The notes: a model not told the origin generated them from the letters alone. Shown: positions 35,693-45,391, counted from the first letter of the stretch. The stretch is 64,000 nt of DNA from CALAGB01 sp963789565 (GCA_963789565.1 CAWBKX010000002.1:744001-808000), one strand, 5' to 3'. Program-made: numbers and translations.

Positions 35693-35716
35693 TACCCGCG
35701 AAGCGGGTATTGTGTT
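35693..35716 (+). terminator. Terminator at the end of the 28.4-35.6 kb run
   Basis: Stem TACCCGC (35693-35699) with GCGGGTA (35703-35709), loop GAA, followed by TTTGTGTT-like sequence (TTGTGTT). The T-tract is imperfect. Confidence 0.55.
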
Positions 35717-35862
35717 CCCGCATTCGAACGCGATATTCCGATGCGAACTGGGTTGAAGTCTTGCCGGCAACGCATCACCAAAGGCTATTTTCGCCAACGC
35801 AAGACGGGGGCATACAAGATGCTCCCCTACAACCAGTTCGTCGTTGAGCGCACGCGCAACCG

Positions 35863-37249
35863 CTACGCACTTTTCCGTGCGTAGAGCTCCGCGGCGCTCT
35901 TGTCGGACTTCCAGCCGTTGACTCGTTCGAGATCGTGTTCGAAACCGCTACGAAGCTCCGTGCCGAATCGCCGATCGAGCAGCCTGGCTGAGTACAGCGC
36001 GGATTGCACCCCGTAGCCGGCTTCAAGTCGAGTCAAATCGTCCCAATAGAACGCGCAACTGGCGTACATCGCTAGCCGAAAGCGCTGGGCTTCCATCAAC
36101 GTCGCCAGCGTCTGCGCACGCTCGCTGTCAGGTGATTCACTACGTGCCGAGAGCCAATCCGTCAATGATCGTCGCGCCGATCACCACATCGACATACTCA
36201 TCACGCCAGGTCCACGGATCGACGCCGAACCTCGTCGCCGTCTCTTCCGTAACCATGTCGACGCGATCCGCCAAGCGATCGAATGCCGCGCGCAGTCCCC
36301 GTTTCCAGGTTCCATCGCCCGGCGTGCAGGGACAGTCACCGTTCCAGCGCAGCAACGCGTGTCCGCACCCCCAAGAGGACTGCTCCTTGATTCGCACCGG
36401 TTCGCGCGAAGGCTCGAGGGAGAGGTAGCGCTCGAGCGAGACGACTTCGATATCCCGCGACGCCGCCCGAACCGAGAGCAAATCCTGAAGGAAATGGTCC
36501 TTGAAGCGATGATGGTGCCCGTAGACCTCGCCGTCACTGGCGATCACTACAGCGGGATTGAACGCTGAAGCGCTCGTCATCGCGTCGAATCGCGGCACAA
36601 CGAATCGCTCAACGAACTCATCGGCGGAATCCGTATCGTGCGGATTGAACGAAACCGTACCCGACAGTGGTCCTTCGTAGAACAGCACGTCGATGCTGGC
36701 GCCAGACGGAAGATCGACCTGATACGGACGTCGGGTATCGATCCGCTCAGCCGCCTGATCCGGGCTAAAAATGGTGAAGGTCAATCCCTCGGCCACGCAG
36801 GACTCGAGCGTCGCGATGTCGACCGCCGTCTCTGGCAGCCAGATACCGTGTGGACGACGACCGAACGTTTGCTCGAACCAGCGAATACCCCAGCGAAGCT
36901 CCGTCCTCCGGTCACGTTCAGTGGCGAGCGGAAGAATCGTGTGGTGAAAGCTCTGGGCAATGGCATTGCCAAAGCCTGTCAGCCGCACTGCTCTGCGGTC
37001 GGATTCAGCGATTTGGTCGAGTACGGACGGGTGATGTCGCTGCATCCAAAGGGCGAGCGTCGGACCGATATCGAAGCTCATCTGGTCGAAGTTACCCAGC
37101 TCCGCATTGGGCCGATAGCACTCCGATAGGATCTTCTCGTTGAAGTCGTGAAAGGGCTGCGCACCGCGCTCCAAGGGGACCCGCCCTGTCTCAGGGTCTT
37201 CGCGTGGCGGTTGATAGAAATGGCCATGAACGCACAGATAACGATTCAT
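35863..37249 (-). pseudogene. GH57-type glycoside hydrolase with DUF3536, split by a frameshift
   Basis: The N-terminal part (37249-36140) reads MNRYLCVHGHFYQPPRED, HDFNEKILSECYRPNAELG, IWLPETAVD and SDGEVYGHHH, the GH57/DUF3536 pattern, and ends at a TAG at 36142-36140. The continuation lies one base over, from 36165 to 35863: TDWLSARSESPDSERAQTLATLMEAQ and FYWDDLTRLEAGYGVQSALYSARLLD are clearly DUF3536. Joining the two frames near 36150-36166 would give about 470 aa, still shorter than DUF3536 proteins I know of (about 800). So the gene is frameshifted and perhaps also truncated. A sequencing error at one base is the simple alternative. The start is ATG 37249-37247. Confidence 0.8.
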
Positions 37250-37469
37250 ACGCTTGCTCTCGCCCCAACTTTGTCTCAGCCCGTTTGCGGATAGCCACGC
37301 GTGGTTTTCGCGCAGGGCTGCCACCAGATTTGTCGTGCGCCGGTGTCAACAGTTCAACTGTTCAACCGAACCCGACGGCCGAGAATAGCCAAATTGACTG
37401 ATTATGTCGCGGGCCATTCGATGCTCCGGTACCACCTCTCCCGAAGCTGACCCGTGAATGTGCCGACCG

Positions 37470-39188
37470 TCAGTCGTCGGCGAACGGGACCGCCGACTCG
37501 ACCGGCGTTTCCTCCGGATCGCGCAACACCGCGCCCGTATTAGCCGACGTCACCAGATGGGCGTAGCGCCGCAAATACTTGCTGTCGATCGTCTGCCGGA
37601 ACGGCTTCAGTGTCCGCCGACGCACGCTCATGTCCAACTCGTCCAGTTCGACGTCGAGCCTGTTATTGGGGATATCGATCGAGATGAAGTCCCCCTCACG
37701 CACGAGCGCGATCGGGCCACCTGATGCGGCCTCCGGTGACACGTGCCCAATGCATGCACCGCGCGTCCCGCCGGAGAAGCGGCCGTCGGTGATCAACGCC
37801 ACGCTGTTGCCCAGCCCCATACCCATCAGATTGGCGGTCGGCGCCAGCATCTCCTGCATGCCCGGACCGCCCTTAGGGCCTTCGTAGCGGATCACGATCA
37901 CGTCACCGGGATTGATCTGCCTGGAGAGGATGGCGCTGGATGCCGCTTCCATGGAATCGAACACGCGCGCTGGTCCACGATGCACCCGCATCTCCGGCTC
38001 GACTCCAGCCGTCTTGATAACGGCACCATCCGGCGCCAGGTTGCCGGTCAAGATGGCGAGTCCGCCACGTTGATCGTAGGCATTCTCAAGCGGTCGAATT
38101 ACCTCGTGATCCTGAATGCCGGCGCCTTCGATATTCTCGCCAAGGGTCTTCATGGTTACGGTCGTTTGGCCGAGATCAAGCACGCCCGGCTTGCGTGAAA
38201 TCTCCTTTAGGATCGCGCTGATTCCGCCCGCCCGGTGGACATCCTCGATGTGCCAGTGGGAAGACGGACTGACTTTGCAGATGTGCGGCACGCGCGACGC
38301 AACCTCGTTGATGCGCTCGAGCGGATAATCCAAGCCACCTTCGATCGCCAATGCCAGTCCGTGCAGGACGGTGTTTGTCGACCCACCCATGGCCATGTCG
38401 AGCGCGTACGCGTTGTCTAAGGCAGCGTGCGTGACGATCTTCCGCGGCGTCAGATCGGCGTCGACCAGCTTGAGCAGTTGCGACGCCGCTTGCTGTGCCA
38501 GCACGTTGCGCTCTTCAGTGTCGGCCAGAATGGTGCCGTTGCCCGGGAGCGCGAGACCCAGCGCCTCCATGAGGCAGTTCATCGAGTTGGCGGTAAACAT
38601 GCCCGAACACGAGCCGCAGGATGGGCAACCATATTGCTCCAGCATCTGCAGACGCTTCTCGTCGATCTTGCCCGCCTGGTACGCCCCGACGCCTTCGAAC
38701 ACCGAAATGAGGTCGACCTTCTGGCCGTCCGGCATCGTGCCGGCTGCCATTGGACCACCGCTGATGAAGATGGTCGGGATGTCAAGACGCATGGCGGCCA
38801 TCAGCATGCCGGGAACGATCTTGTCGCAGTTGGGGATGCAGACCATGCCGTCGAACTGATGGGCCCGAATCACGGTCTCGACCGAGTCAGCGATGATTTC
38901 GCGGCTCGGCAGGGAGAACTTCATGCCGATGTGCCCCATGGCAATTCCATCGTCCACGCCGATGGTGTTGAACTCAAACGGAACGCCGCCCGCCTCACGG
39001 ACCGCTTCTTTGACGACTTTGCCGAAGCGCTGGAGATGCACGTGACCCGGAATGATGTCGACGTAGGAGTTCACCACCGCAATGAAGGGCTTGCGGAAGT
39101 CCTCTTCTGAACGCACCACTCCAGTGGCACGCAGCAGACTGCGATGGGGCGCCCGTTCGAATCCCTTCTTGATGAGGTCGGAACGCAC
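37470..39188 (-). CDS. ilvD: Dihydroxy-acid dehydratase
   Basis: A 572-aa Fe-S dehydratase of the valine/isoleucine pathway. Cluster cysteines are visible in VCIPNCDKIVPGML and GCPSCGSCSGMFTANSMNCL, and further blocks are FISGGPMAAG, DMAMGGSTNTVLH, GVLDLGQTTVTMK, FDSMEAASSAIL, RYEGPKGGPGMQEML and TDGRFSGGTRGACIGHVSPEAA. The start is GTG 39188 with AGAGGGAT upstream. A -10 TATAAT is at 39276-39271 (minus strand) without a good -35. Its need for an Fe-S cluster fits the nearby suf block. It is also the source of ketoisovalerate for PanB. Confidence 0.96.
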   Translation of the reverse strand: MRSDLIKKGFERAPHRSLLRATGVVRSEEDFRKPFIAVVNSYVDIIPGHVHLQRFGKVVKEAVREAGGVPFEFNTIGVDDGIAMGHIGMKFSLPSREIIADSVETVIRAHQFDGMVCIPNCDKIVPGMLMAAMRLDIPTIFISGGPMAAGTMPDGQKVDLISVFEGVGAYQAGKIDEKRLQMLEQYGCPSCGSCSGMFTANSMNCLMEALGLALPGNGTILADTEERNVLAQQAASQLLKLVDADLTPRKIVTHAALDNAYALDMAMGGSTNTVLHGLALAIEGGLDYPLERINEVASRVPHICKVSPSSHWHIEDVHRAGGISAILKEISRKPGVLDLGQTTVTMKTLGENIEGAGIQDHEVIRPLENAYDQRGGLAILTGNLAPDGAVIKTAGVEPEMRVHRGPARVFDSMEAASSAILSRQINPGDVIVIRYEGPKGGPGMQEMLAPTANLMGMGLGNSVALITDGRFSGGTRGACIGHVSPEAASGGPIALVREGDFISIDIPNNRLDVELDELDMSVRRRTLKPFRQTIDSKYLRRYAHLVTSANTGAVLRDPEETPVESAVPFADD

Positions 39189-39371
39189 GCGCTATCCCTC
39201 TCTGCTTCCCTGTTGGGGAGAACAGCGCCTCCCAAATTCCAGCGACGCCCGATGTCGTGAATTGGGTGGAATTATAGTACGAATCGACAACCCGCGTACG
39301 GTCGCGGCGTTTGACGGCCACAAGGGAGCGTCTCGGCCGCTGGAGGGGTTCGAGCGCCGGACACAGAGAGA

Positions 39372-39397
39372 AATGCCGGCCCTGAGGGACCGGCATT
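39372..39397 (-). terminator. Terminator after the SufU-like gene
   Basis: On the minus strand, AATGCCGGTCC and GGGCCGGCATT form an 11-bp stem with one G-U pair and a 4-nt loop, followed by TCTCTCT. It lies 28 nt after the stop codon at 39425. Confidence 0.7.
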
Positions 39398-39424
39398 CGC
39401 GCAATGTCAACTGACGTGAGATGA

Positions 39425-39919
39425 CTATTCGTCGGTGCGTTCGAGCGCGGCCTCACCTGTGACGATGCCGTATTTTTCGGCGTCCTCGTCCATTTCCGCG
39501 TCATCGGTTAGCCCAGCTGCTTGACGCATCTTGTCGCGCCGGTACTTCTTGACCGCCGCCTTGAGCGTCCCCAGTGCCAGGGTGGCGCAGCGGGGTCGCA
39601 TCTGGACCGCTTCTTTGCCGAGAATCTCGATCATGGTGTTGTAGTCGGACTCGACGATGTCGTCCAGACTCCACTTCTCGTCTTCCATCAACTCCATCAG
39701 GATCGAGGCCGCAGCCTGGCTGATGGTGCAGCCTTCGCCCTCGAAAGAGAAGTCCTTCACGCTCTTCTCATCGTCGCCAACGTCAAGGTACACGGTGATG
39801 ACGTCGCCACATCCGGGGTTGCCGCCTGGCATGACGACGTCCGCGTCCGGCAGAGCGTGGCGCCGGCGTGGGTGCTCGTAGTGGTCGAGCAGAATCTCGA
39901 TCTGCTCCTGTCGATCCAT
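39425..39919 (-). CDS. SufU/IscU-like Fe-S scaffold or sulfur acceptor, extended form
   Basis: A 164-aa SufU/NifU-N-fold protein. The three metal cysteines are present: GNPGCGDVI (with the adjacent Asp), GEGCTISQAAASIL and RPRCATLALGTLKAA. In Bacillus SufU these Cys and Asp hold the zinc that accepts persulfide from SufS. Compared with the sufU in the main operon it has about 35 extra acidic C-terminal residues. It follows the rhodanese gene by 61 nt, which suggests a separate sulfur-transfer pair. Its partner desulfurase, if any, would be SufS at 45.4 kb. Confidence 0.85.
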   Translation of the reverse strand: MDRQEQIEILLDHYEHPRRRHALPDADVVMPGGNPGCGDVITVYLDVGDDEKSVKDFSFEGEGCTISQAAASILMELMEDEKWSLDDIVESDYNTMIEILGKEAVQMRPRCATLALGTLKAAVKKYRRDKMRQAAGLTDDAEMDEDAEKYGIVTGEAALERTDE

Positions 39920-39980
39920 CGGTCCTCCAAGTTACGGTTGTGCGCGTACTTCGTGCTTTGTGGCGACAAAATGAACGGAA

Positions 39981-40910
39981 CTAGCGCTCGATCGGAACTC
40001 CGATGACGTTGCCCCACTCGGTCCAGGAACCGTCGTAGTTGCGCACCGACGGGTAGCCCAACAGCTCGTGGAGCACGAACCAGGTATGTGCCGAACGCTC
40101 ACCGATGCGGCAGTACGTCACGATGTCCTTGTCGCCGGTAACGCCCTGGCTTCCATAGAGTTCGCGAAGCTCGTCGCCAGCTTTGAACGTGCCGTCATCG
40201 TTCACGGCCTTGCCCCAGGGGATATTTTTCGCGCCTGGGATATGCCCACCGCGCAACGCACCTTCCTGCGGGTAGTCCGGCATGTGGAGCAGCTCACCGC
40301 TGTATTCGCCAGGGGAGCGCACGTCGACCAGTGGCTTGCCGTCGCCGACCTTTTGGCGGGCCTTGTACCCAATGTGGTCGAGCACGTCAGACCGGAACGC
40401 ACGCAGTTCCGGCCGCATCGGGCGCGCTGCATAGCTCGTGTGTGGGTATTTCGGCACGTCACGCGTCAGCGGTCGACTTTCGGCTTCCCACTTCTTGCGT
40501 CCGCCGTCCATGATGCGCATGTTGGTATGGCCCATGTAGGCGAAGAACCAGTAGGCATAGGCGGCCCACCAATTGTTCTTGTCACCGTAAAAGACGACGG
40601 TCGTTTCGTTGTCGATCCCGAAGCGCTGCATGAGCGATGCGAAACGGTCGGAATCGATGAAGTCACGCACCGTTTGATCTTGAAGATCCTCGGTCCAGTC
40701 GATCTTTACGGCTCCTGGGATGTGGCCGATGTCGTAGAGGAGCACATCTTCATCGGATTCAACGATGCGGATCCGTCCCTCATCAAGATGATCGGCAACC
40801 CACTGTGTTGAAACGAGCAGGTCCGGATTGACGTACCCGCGCTCCGAGACCGATGGATTCTGCGTCGCGGTTCGATCGGTCAAGGCAGTTCTCCCTTCCA
40901 TAGCCAACAC
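39981..40910 (-). CDS. Thiosulfate/3-mercaptopyruvate sulfurtransferase (two rhodanese domains)
   Basis: A 309-aa tandem rhodanese. The N-terminal domain has LYDIGHIPGAVKIDW but no active Cys; the C-terminal domain has the catalytic Cys267 in TYCRIGERSAHTWFVL, plus VDVRSPGEYSGE. The CRIGERS loop matches the thiosulfate sulfurtransferase SseA/CysA type. It would move sulfane sulfur from thiosulfate or mercaptopyruvate to an acceptor; the next gene, a SufU-like protein, is a plausible one. GTG 40910 or ATG 40901 could be the start; neither has a strong Shine-Dalgarno. It is divergent from the Fur-family gene. Confidence 0.9.
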   Translation of the reverse strand: MLAMEGRTALTDRTATQNPSVSERGYVNPDLLVSTQWVADHLDEGRIRIVESDEDVLLYDIGHIPGAVKIDWTEDLQDQTVRDFIDSDRFASLMQRFGIDNETTVVFYGDKNNWWAAYAYWFFAYMGHTNMRIMDGGRKKWEAESRPLTRDVPKYPHTSYAARPMRPELRAFRSDVLDHIGYKARQKVGDGKPLVDVRSPGEYSGELLHMPDYPQEGALRGGHIPGAKNIPWGKAVNDDGTFKAGDELRELYGSQGVTGDKDIVTYCRIGERSAHTWFVLHELLGYPSVRNYDGSWTEWGNVIGVPIER

Positions 40911-41099
40911 TTCTGATGTCTTGTTGCACCTGGTTCGACGCGCTCATCGCGACTCATTGGGGGCCGCAATTGCCTAACCACGAAGCGGGCGGTTGATATT
41001 CCATGCCATGATCGCAACCAGAGGTTAAAGATGGTCCTCGCAACGAGGTGAAGAGTCGTTGACGAAACCCGACCTCCATAGTAAGGTATAACACGGTTG

Positions 41100-41132
41100 G
41101 AGTCAGGAATCATTCTCAGCTAGGAGTGACTC
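41100..41132. promoter_or_regulatory. Candidate operator upstream of the Fur-family gene
   Basis: An inverted repeat GAGTCA (41100-41105) ... TGACTC (41127-41132) encloses GGAATCATTCTCAG, whose GAATCATTC core is itself palindromic. A -10-like TATAAC lies at 41087-41092, so the repeat would cover the transcription start and leader. This position suggests autoregulation by the encoded Fur-family protein. It is not a match to the classical E. coli Fur box. Confidence 0.45.
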
Positions 41133-41136
41133 TCAA

Positions 41137-41562
41137 TTGTCCTCCGATAACGCGATCCGGATGACGACGCAACGCGCCGCGATACTCACCGAGGTGCAAA
41201 GCGCCGAAAAACATTTGACCGCTGGCGAGCTTTTCGAGCGCGTCAGACGAAAGTATCCGACGATCGCCTACGGCACCGTCTACCGCACGCTGCATTTGCT
41301 GGCGGAGCGTGGACTTATCCAGGAATTCCCCTTCGGCGACCAGGCCAGTCGTTTTGATAAGCGAACCGATCGGCACGATCACGTCCACTGCACTATCTGC
41401 GGTGAACTGACCGATGTCGACGTTCCCATCGCGATTTTGGCTCGTCAAGTCGCGGCCGATCAGACGGGATATGCCATTCAGGAACATCAAACCGTCTTTT
41501 CTGGTGTCTGCCCGAAATGCCAACAGGTACAGGTGAAGGACAGAGACGGGCGGCTGCATTAA
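41137..41562 (+). CDS. Fur-family transcriptional regulator
   Basis: A 141-aa ferric-uptake-regulator-type protein. The winged helix has TTQRAAILTEVQSAEKHLTAGELFERVRRKYPTIAYGTVYRTLHLLAERGL. The metal-binding half has HDHVHCTICGELTDVDVP and CPKCQ, giving the two Cys-x2-Cys pairs of the structural zinc site. Fur, PerR, Zur and Nur types cannot be separated safely. Its place directly before sufC suggests iron or peroxide control of Fe-S assembly. The start is TTG 41137 with TAGGAG at 41121-41126. Confidence 0.9.
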   Translation: MSSDNAIRMTTQRAAILTEVQSAEKHLTAGELFERVRRKYPTIAYGTVYRTLHLLAERGLIQEFPFGDQASRFDKRTDRHDHVHCTICGELTDVDVPIAILARQVAADQTGYAIQEHQTVFSGVCPKCQQVQVKDRDGRLH

Positions 41563-41622
41563 CGATCGCGCGGAATCGGTCGTGCGACGTCTGATGGCGT
41601 AGCGAGTTTATCAACCAAAGGG

Positions 41623-41628
41623 TATAAT
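41623..41628 (+). promoter_or_regulatory. -10 element upstream of sufC
   Basis: A perfect TATAAT, 55 nt before the sufC start, with no recognisable -35 at 16-18 nt. This may mean an activator-dependent or repressed promoter for the suf operon, separate from the regulator gene. Confidence 0.5.
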
Positions 41629-41682
41629 TAGTCGACACACTCTCGGGTGGGAATATAGGAAGCGGAGGTAGCGGGCGCGCTT

Positions 41683-42471
41683 ATGAGCGACAATACGCCA
41701 CTGTTCCAAATTGAAAACTTGCATGCCGGGATCGAAGGAAGCGAGATCCTGCGCGGCGTCGACCTGGTGATCAACCGGGGCGAAATCCACGCGTTGATGG
41801 GTCCAAACGGATCCGGCAAGAGCACGCTGGCCTACGTCGTCGCCGGCCACCCCAATTACGAGGTCCTCGAGGGACGCGTCCTCTTCAAGGGAGAGAACGT
41901 CCTCGAGATGAGCGCCGATGAGCGAGCGCGACTCGGAATGTTCCTCGCCTTTCAATATCCGACGGTCATCCCGGGCGTCAGTATGGCGAACTTCCTGCGT
42001 TTGGCGGTCAACTCGGTTCGCGGCACCGACGAAGAGGGCAAACCCGCCCTATCGCCGCGCGAGTTTCGTCGCCTGATGCGCGAAAAGATGGCGATGCTGA
42101 AGATGCCGGAAGCCTTTGCCACGCGCTACCTCAATGAGGGATTCTCCGGTGGTGAGAAGAAGCGCGCCGAGATTCTGCAAATGGCGCTTCTCGAGCCCGA
42201 CTTGGCTATCCTCGACGAGACCGACTCCGGGCTGGACATTGATGCGCTGCGGATCGTTTCGGACGGCGTCAATTCGATCTTCAATGAGAACATGTCGATG
42301 CTGGTGATCACGCACTACCAGCGACTGCTGAACTACATCAAGCCACACTTCGTCCACGTGATGCTCAATGGCCGCGTGGTGGAGTCGGGTGGAGCGGACC
42401 TGGCCCTTGAACTCGAAGAGAAGGGCTACGACTGGCTAAAGACCGAATCAGAGGAAGCCGTCAACGCCTAG
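41683..42471 (+). CDS. sufC: Fe-S assembly ATPase SufC
   Basis: A 262-aa ABC-type ATPase of the SufBCD scaffold. Walker A is GPNGSGKST, the signature is FSGGEKKRAEILQMALLEPDLAILDETDSGLDIDA, and VITHYQRLLNYIKPHFVHVM is typical of SufC. It powers Fe-S cluster assembly on SufB-SufD in the cytosol. It starts the operon sufC-B-D-S-U-T; the next gene follows after 30 nt. Confidence 0.97.
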   Translation: MSDNTPLFQIENLHAGIEGSEILRGVDLVINRGEIHALMGPNGSGKSTLAYVVAGHPNYEVLEGRVLFKGENVLEMSADERARLGMFLAFQYPTVIPGVSMANFLRLAVNSVRGTDEEGKPALSPREFRRLMREKMAMLKMPEAFATRYLNEGFSGGEKKRAEILQMALLEPDLAILDETDSGLDIDALRIVSDGVNSIFNENMSMLVITHYQRLLNYIKPHFVHVMLNGRVVESGGADLALELEEKGYDWLKTESEEAVNA

Positions 42472-42501
42472 GCGCTGGCTTTCTCGTAGAGGAGCACAAA
42501 G

Positions 42502-43902
42502 ATGGTAACGAAGCCAGAAATCCGAGTCGAAGAGTATAAGTATGGGTTCGCCGACCCCGAAAACTACGTCTTCAAGTCGAAGAAGGGGCTCAACAGGGAG
42601 ATCGTCGAAGAGATCTCGTTGATGAAGGGCGAGCCCGAGTGGATGCGAGATTTCCGGCTCAAGGCGCTCGACTATTTCCAGAAGCGAGCGATGCCGAATT
42701 GGGGCGCGGATCTCAGCGATATCGACTTCAACGACATCTTCTATTTCGTCAGAGCGTCAACGCAGAACGAAAAAAGCTGGGATGACGTTCCCGAGTACAT
42801 CAAGAACACGTTCGACAAGCTCGGGATTCCGGACGCAGAACGCAAGTTCCTGGCAGGCGTTGGAGCTCAGTATGAGTCTGAGGTCGTCTACCATTCTCTG
42901 CGCGCGGATCTCGAGAAGCTCGGCGTCATCTTCCTGAGCATGGATCAGGCGCTCATCGAGTACCCAGACATCGTCAAGCAGTACTTCGGCACGATCATTC
43001 CGCCGAACGACAACAAGTTCGCTGCCCTCAACTCAGCGGTCTGGTCGGGAGGGTCCTTCGTCTACGTTCCCGAAGGCGTCAAAGTTGACGTTCCCCTTCA
43101 GGCGTATTTCCGCATCAATGCCGAGAACATGGGGCAGTTCGAGCGAACCCTGATCATCATCGAGAAGGACGCCTACGCTCACTACGTTGAGGGCTGCACC
43201 GCGCCAACCTATTCGAGCAACTCGCTCCACAGCGCGGTGGTTGAAATCGTCGTCAAAGAGGGCGGACGCTGCCGCTATACGACGATTCAGAACTGGTCCA
43301 AGAACGTTTACAACCTCGTGACCAAGCGAGCCGCCGCCTACAAGAACGCCACTATGGAGTGGGTCGATGGCAACCTGGGCTCGAAGGTAACGATGAAGTA
43401 CCCGGCTGTCTGGCTAATGGAGCCAGGTGCGCATGGCGAAGTGCTGTCGGTGGCCGTGGCGTCGGATGACCAGCATCTGGACGCCGGAGCCAAGATGGTT
43501 CACGTCGCGCCCTTCACATCGTCACAGATCACCTCGAAGTCAATCTCCAAAGGGACCGGACGTTCGAGCTATCGCGGACTTGTGAAGGTCCACAAGGGTG
43601 CTCACGATGTGCGCGCAAACGTCGTTTGTGACGCGCTGCTGCTCGATGAGCAGAGCCGAACTGACACCTACCCGTACATGGAGATCGAAGAAGAGGCCGT
43701 TTCCGTCGGGCACGAGGCAACGGTAAGTAAGGTCGCGGACGAGCAGCTGTTCTATCTTCAGAGCCGTGGAATCAGCGAAGTCGACGCCATGAGCATGATC
43801 GTCAGCGGTTTCATCGAGCCAATCGCGAAGGAACTGCCGCTCGAATATGCCGTCGAACTCAACCGGCTGATCCAGCTCGAGATGGAAGGCTCTGTCGGGT
43901 AA
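42502..43902 (+). CDS. sufB: Fe-S scaffold protein SufB
   Basis: A 466-aa SufB. It has KKGLNREIVEEISLMKGEPEWM, PPNDNKFAALNSAVWSGGSFVYVPEGV, YVEGCTAPTYSSNSLHSAVVEI and DVRANVVCDALLLDEQSRTD. The Cys and acidic residues of the last segment lie where the SufB cluster-assembly site is placed in the family. It forms SufBC2D with its neighbours. A GAGGAG at 42489-42494 precedes the ATG. Confidence 0.97.
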   Translation: MVTKPEIRVEEYKYGFADPENYVFKSKKGLNREIVEEISLMKGEPEWMRDFRLKALDYFQKRAMPNWGADLSDIDFNDIFYFVRASTQNEKSWDDVPEYIKNTFDKLGIPDAERKFLAGVGAQYESEVVYHSLRADLEKLGVIFLSMDQALIEYPDIVKQYFGTIIPPNDNKFAALNSAVWSGGSFVYVPEGVKVDVPLQAYFRINAENMGQFERTLIIIEKDAYAHYVEGCTAPTYSSNSLHSAVVEIVVKEGGRCRYTTIQNWSKNVYNLVTKRAAAYKNATMEWVDGNLGSKVTMKYPAVWLMEPGAHGEVLSVAVASDDQHLDAGAKMVHVAPFTSSQITSKSISKGTGRSSYRGLVKVHKGAHDVRANVVCDALLLDEQSRTDTYPYMEIEEEAVSVGHEATVSKVADEQLFYLQSRGISEVDAMSMIVSGFIEPIAKELPLEYAVELNRLIQLEMEGSVG

Positions 43903-44053
43903 CCGTCGAGCGGTCAGGTGGTAGCTCCAGAGCTGGCGCTACCACGACATCACATCGCGACGAGCGATCGATTTGAGCGTCGAAACGAGGGGCGGGGCGG
44001 CCCTGGCGGTTGACCAGCAACGCCAGCACCCGCCCTTCAGCGTGAGGGAGAGC

Positions 44054-45391
44054 ATGGAAGCATCGGTTCAGGAAGTAACGAAAGGGTTTTCACGGGACGC
44101 GGTCGAGGACTTGTCGCGACAGCGTCAGGAACCTGACTGGGTTCGTGAGAAGCGGCTCGAAGCATGGGCGGCCTATGAGTCACTTCCCATGCCAACTCGC
44201 ACTGACGAGGAGTGGCGACGCACCGACATCCGCCGGCTGCCTATCAACGACGTGGCGCCGTTCGCGGGACTTGACGGCAAAGTCAGCAATCTGTCCGAAC
44301 TGCCAGACGACATCACCTCCACCCTCGGAGATCCCGCGCTGCGATCCGGAATCAACGTTCAGACCGACGCCGGAACCGTCTACTCCGAGCTGAGTCAGGA
44401 CCTGTCCGATCAGGGCGTTATTTTCAGCGACATTGCCACCGCTATCGAGCAGCACCCGGATCTGGTCAAGAAATACTTCATGACCGATTGCGTACCGGCC
44501 AGCGACAACAAATTTGCGGCTCTAAACGGCGCGTTCTGGAGCGGCGGCACTTTCGTGTACGTCCCCAAGAACGTTCATGCCGAAGTACCGCTGCGCACCC
44601 ACATTTACGCACGTACTCCCGGCAGCGCCATTTTCCCGCACACGTTGATCGTGGTTGAGGAAGGTGCTTCGGCGGTCGTGGTTGATTCCTGGTCCTGCCC
44701 CACCACCGACGAGCCGATCATCGCCTCGGGTGTAGTCGAGATCTTCGCTGGTGAGACCTCTCAGGTACGTTACGTCCAGTTCCAGAACTGGGGACGCAAC
44801 GTCTGGAACTTCACGACGCAGCGCGCCATGATCGAACAGGATGCGCAGGTCAACTCCCTCAACGTCGCGCTCGGATCGCGTCTGAGCAAATCGCTCATCT
44901 CCGACAACCTCATCGGTGCTGGGGGACAAGCAGAAATGCTCGGGCTCTTCTTCGCGGACGAGAACCAGCACATCGATCACCAGACTCGCCAGATGCACGT
45001 CTCGCCGTATGCCACCAGCGACCTCCTTTTCAAGGGAGCGCTGAAGGATCGCGCGCGAACAGTTTATTCTGGGCTGATCAAGGTCTTCCCGAACGCGCAG
45101 CGCACCGATGCCTACCAGGCAAACCGCAATCTGGTTTTGAGTCGCACCGCTCGCGCGGACACCATCCCGAATCTTGAGATCGGCGCCAATGACGTGCGCT
45201 GCACGCACGGCGCGACGGTTGGGCAGGTCGAAGAGGAGTACATCTTCTACCTCATGAGCCGCGGCATCAATCGCACCGAAGCGGTCAAGCTGATCGTCGA
45301 TGGTTTCTTCGACGAAGTCATCGAGCGCGTGCCGGTTCCGGAGGTCCAGGAAGAAGTTCGGGCGGCCATCGCTCGAAAGATTGGACTATGA
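44054..45391 (+). CDS. sufD: Fe-S scaffold protein SufD
   Basis: A 445-aa paralogue of SufB. The N-terminal helices (RQRQEPDWVREKRLEAWAAYESLPMP) lead into the beta-helix core, with DNKFAALNGAFWSGGTFVYVPKN, QHIDHQTRQMHVSPYATSDLLFKGALKDRARTVYSGLIKV and RTDAYQANRNLVLS. I prefer ATG 44054, preceded by GAGGGAG, over TTG 43973, whose extra 27 residues look unlike the family and have no Shine-Dalgarno. The stop overlaps sufS by four bases (ATGA). Confidence 0.94.
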   Translation: MEASVQEVTKGFSRDAVEDLSRQRQEPDWVREKRLEAWAAYESLPMPTRTDEEWRRTDIRRLPINDVAPFAGLDGKVSNLSELPDDITSTLGDPALRSGINVQTDAGTVYSELSQDLSDQGVIFSDIATAIEQHPDLVKKYFMTDCVPASDNKFAALNGAFWSGGTFVYVPKNVHAEVPLRTHIYARTPGSAIFPHTLIVVEEGASAVVVDSWSCPTTDEPIIASGVVEIFAGETSQVRYVQFQNWGRNVWNFTTQRAMIEQDAQVNSLNVALGSRLSKSLISDNLIGAGGQAEMLGLFFADENQHIDHQTRQMHVSPYATSDLLFKGALKDRARTVYSGLIKVFPNAQRTDAYQANRNLVLSRTARADTIPNLEIGANDVRCTHGATVGQVEEEYIFYLMSRGINRTEAVKLIVDGFFDEVIERVPVPEVQEEVRAAIARKIGL

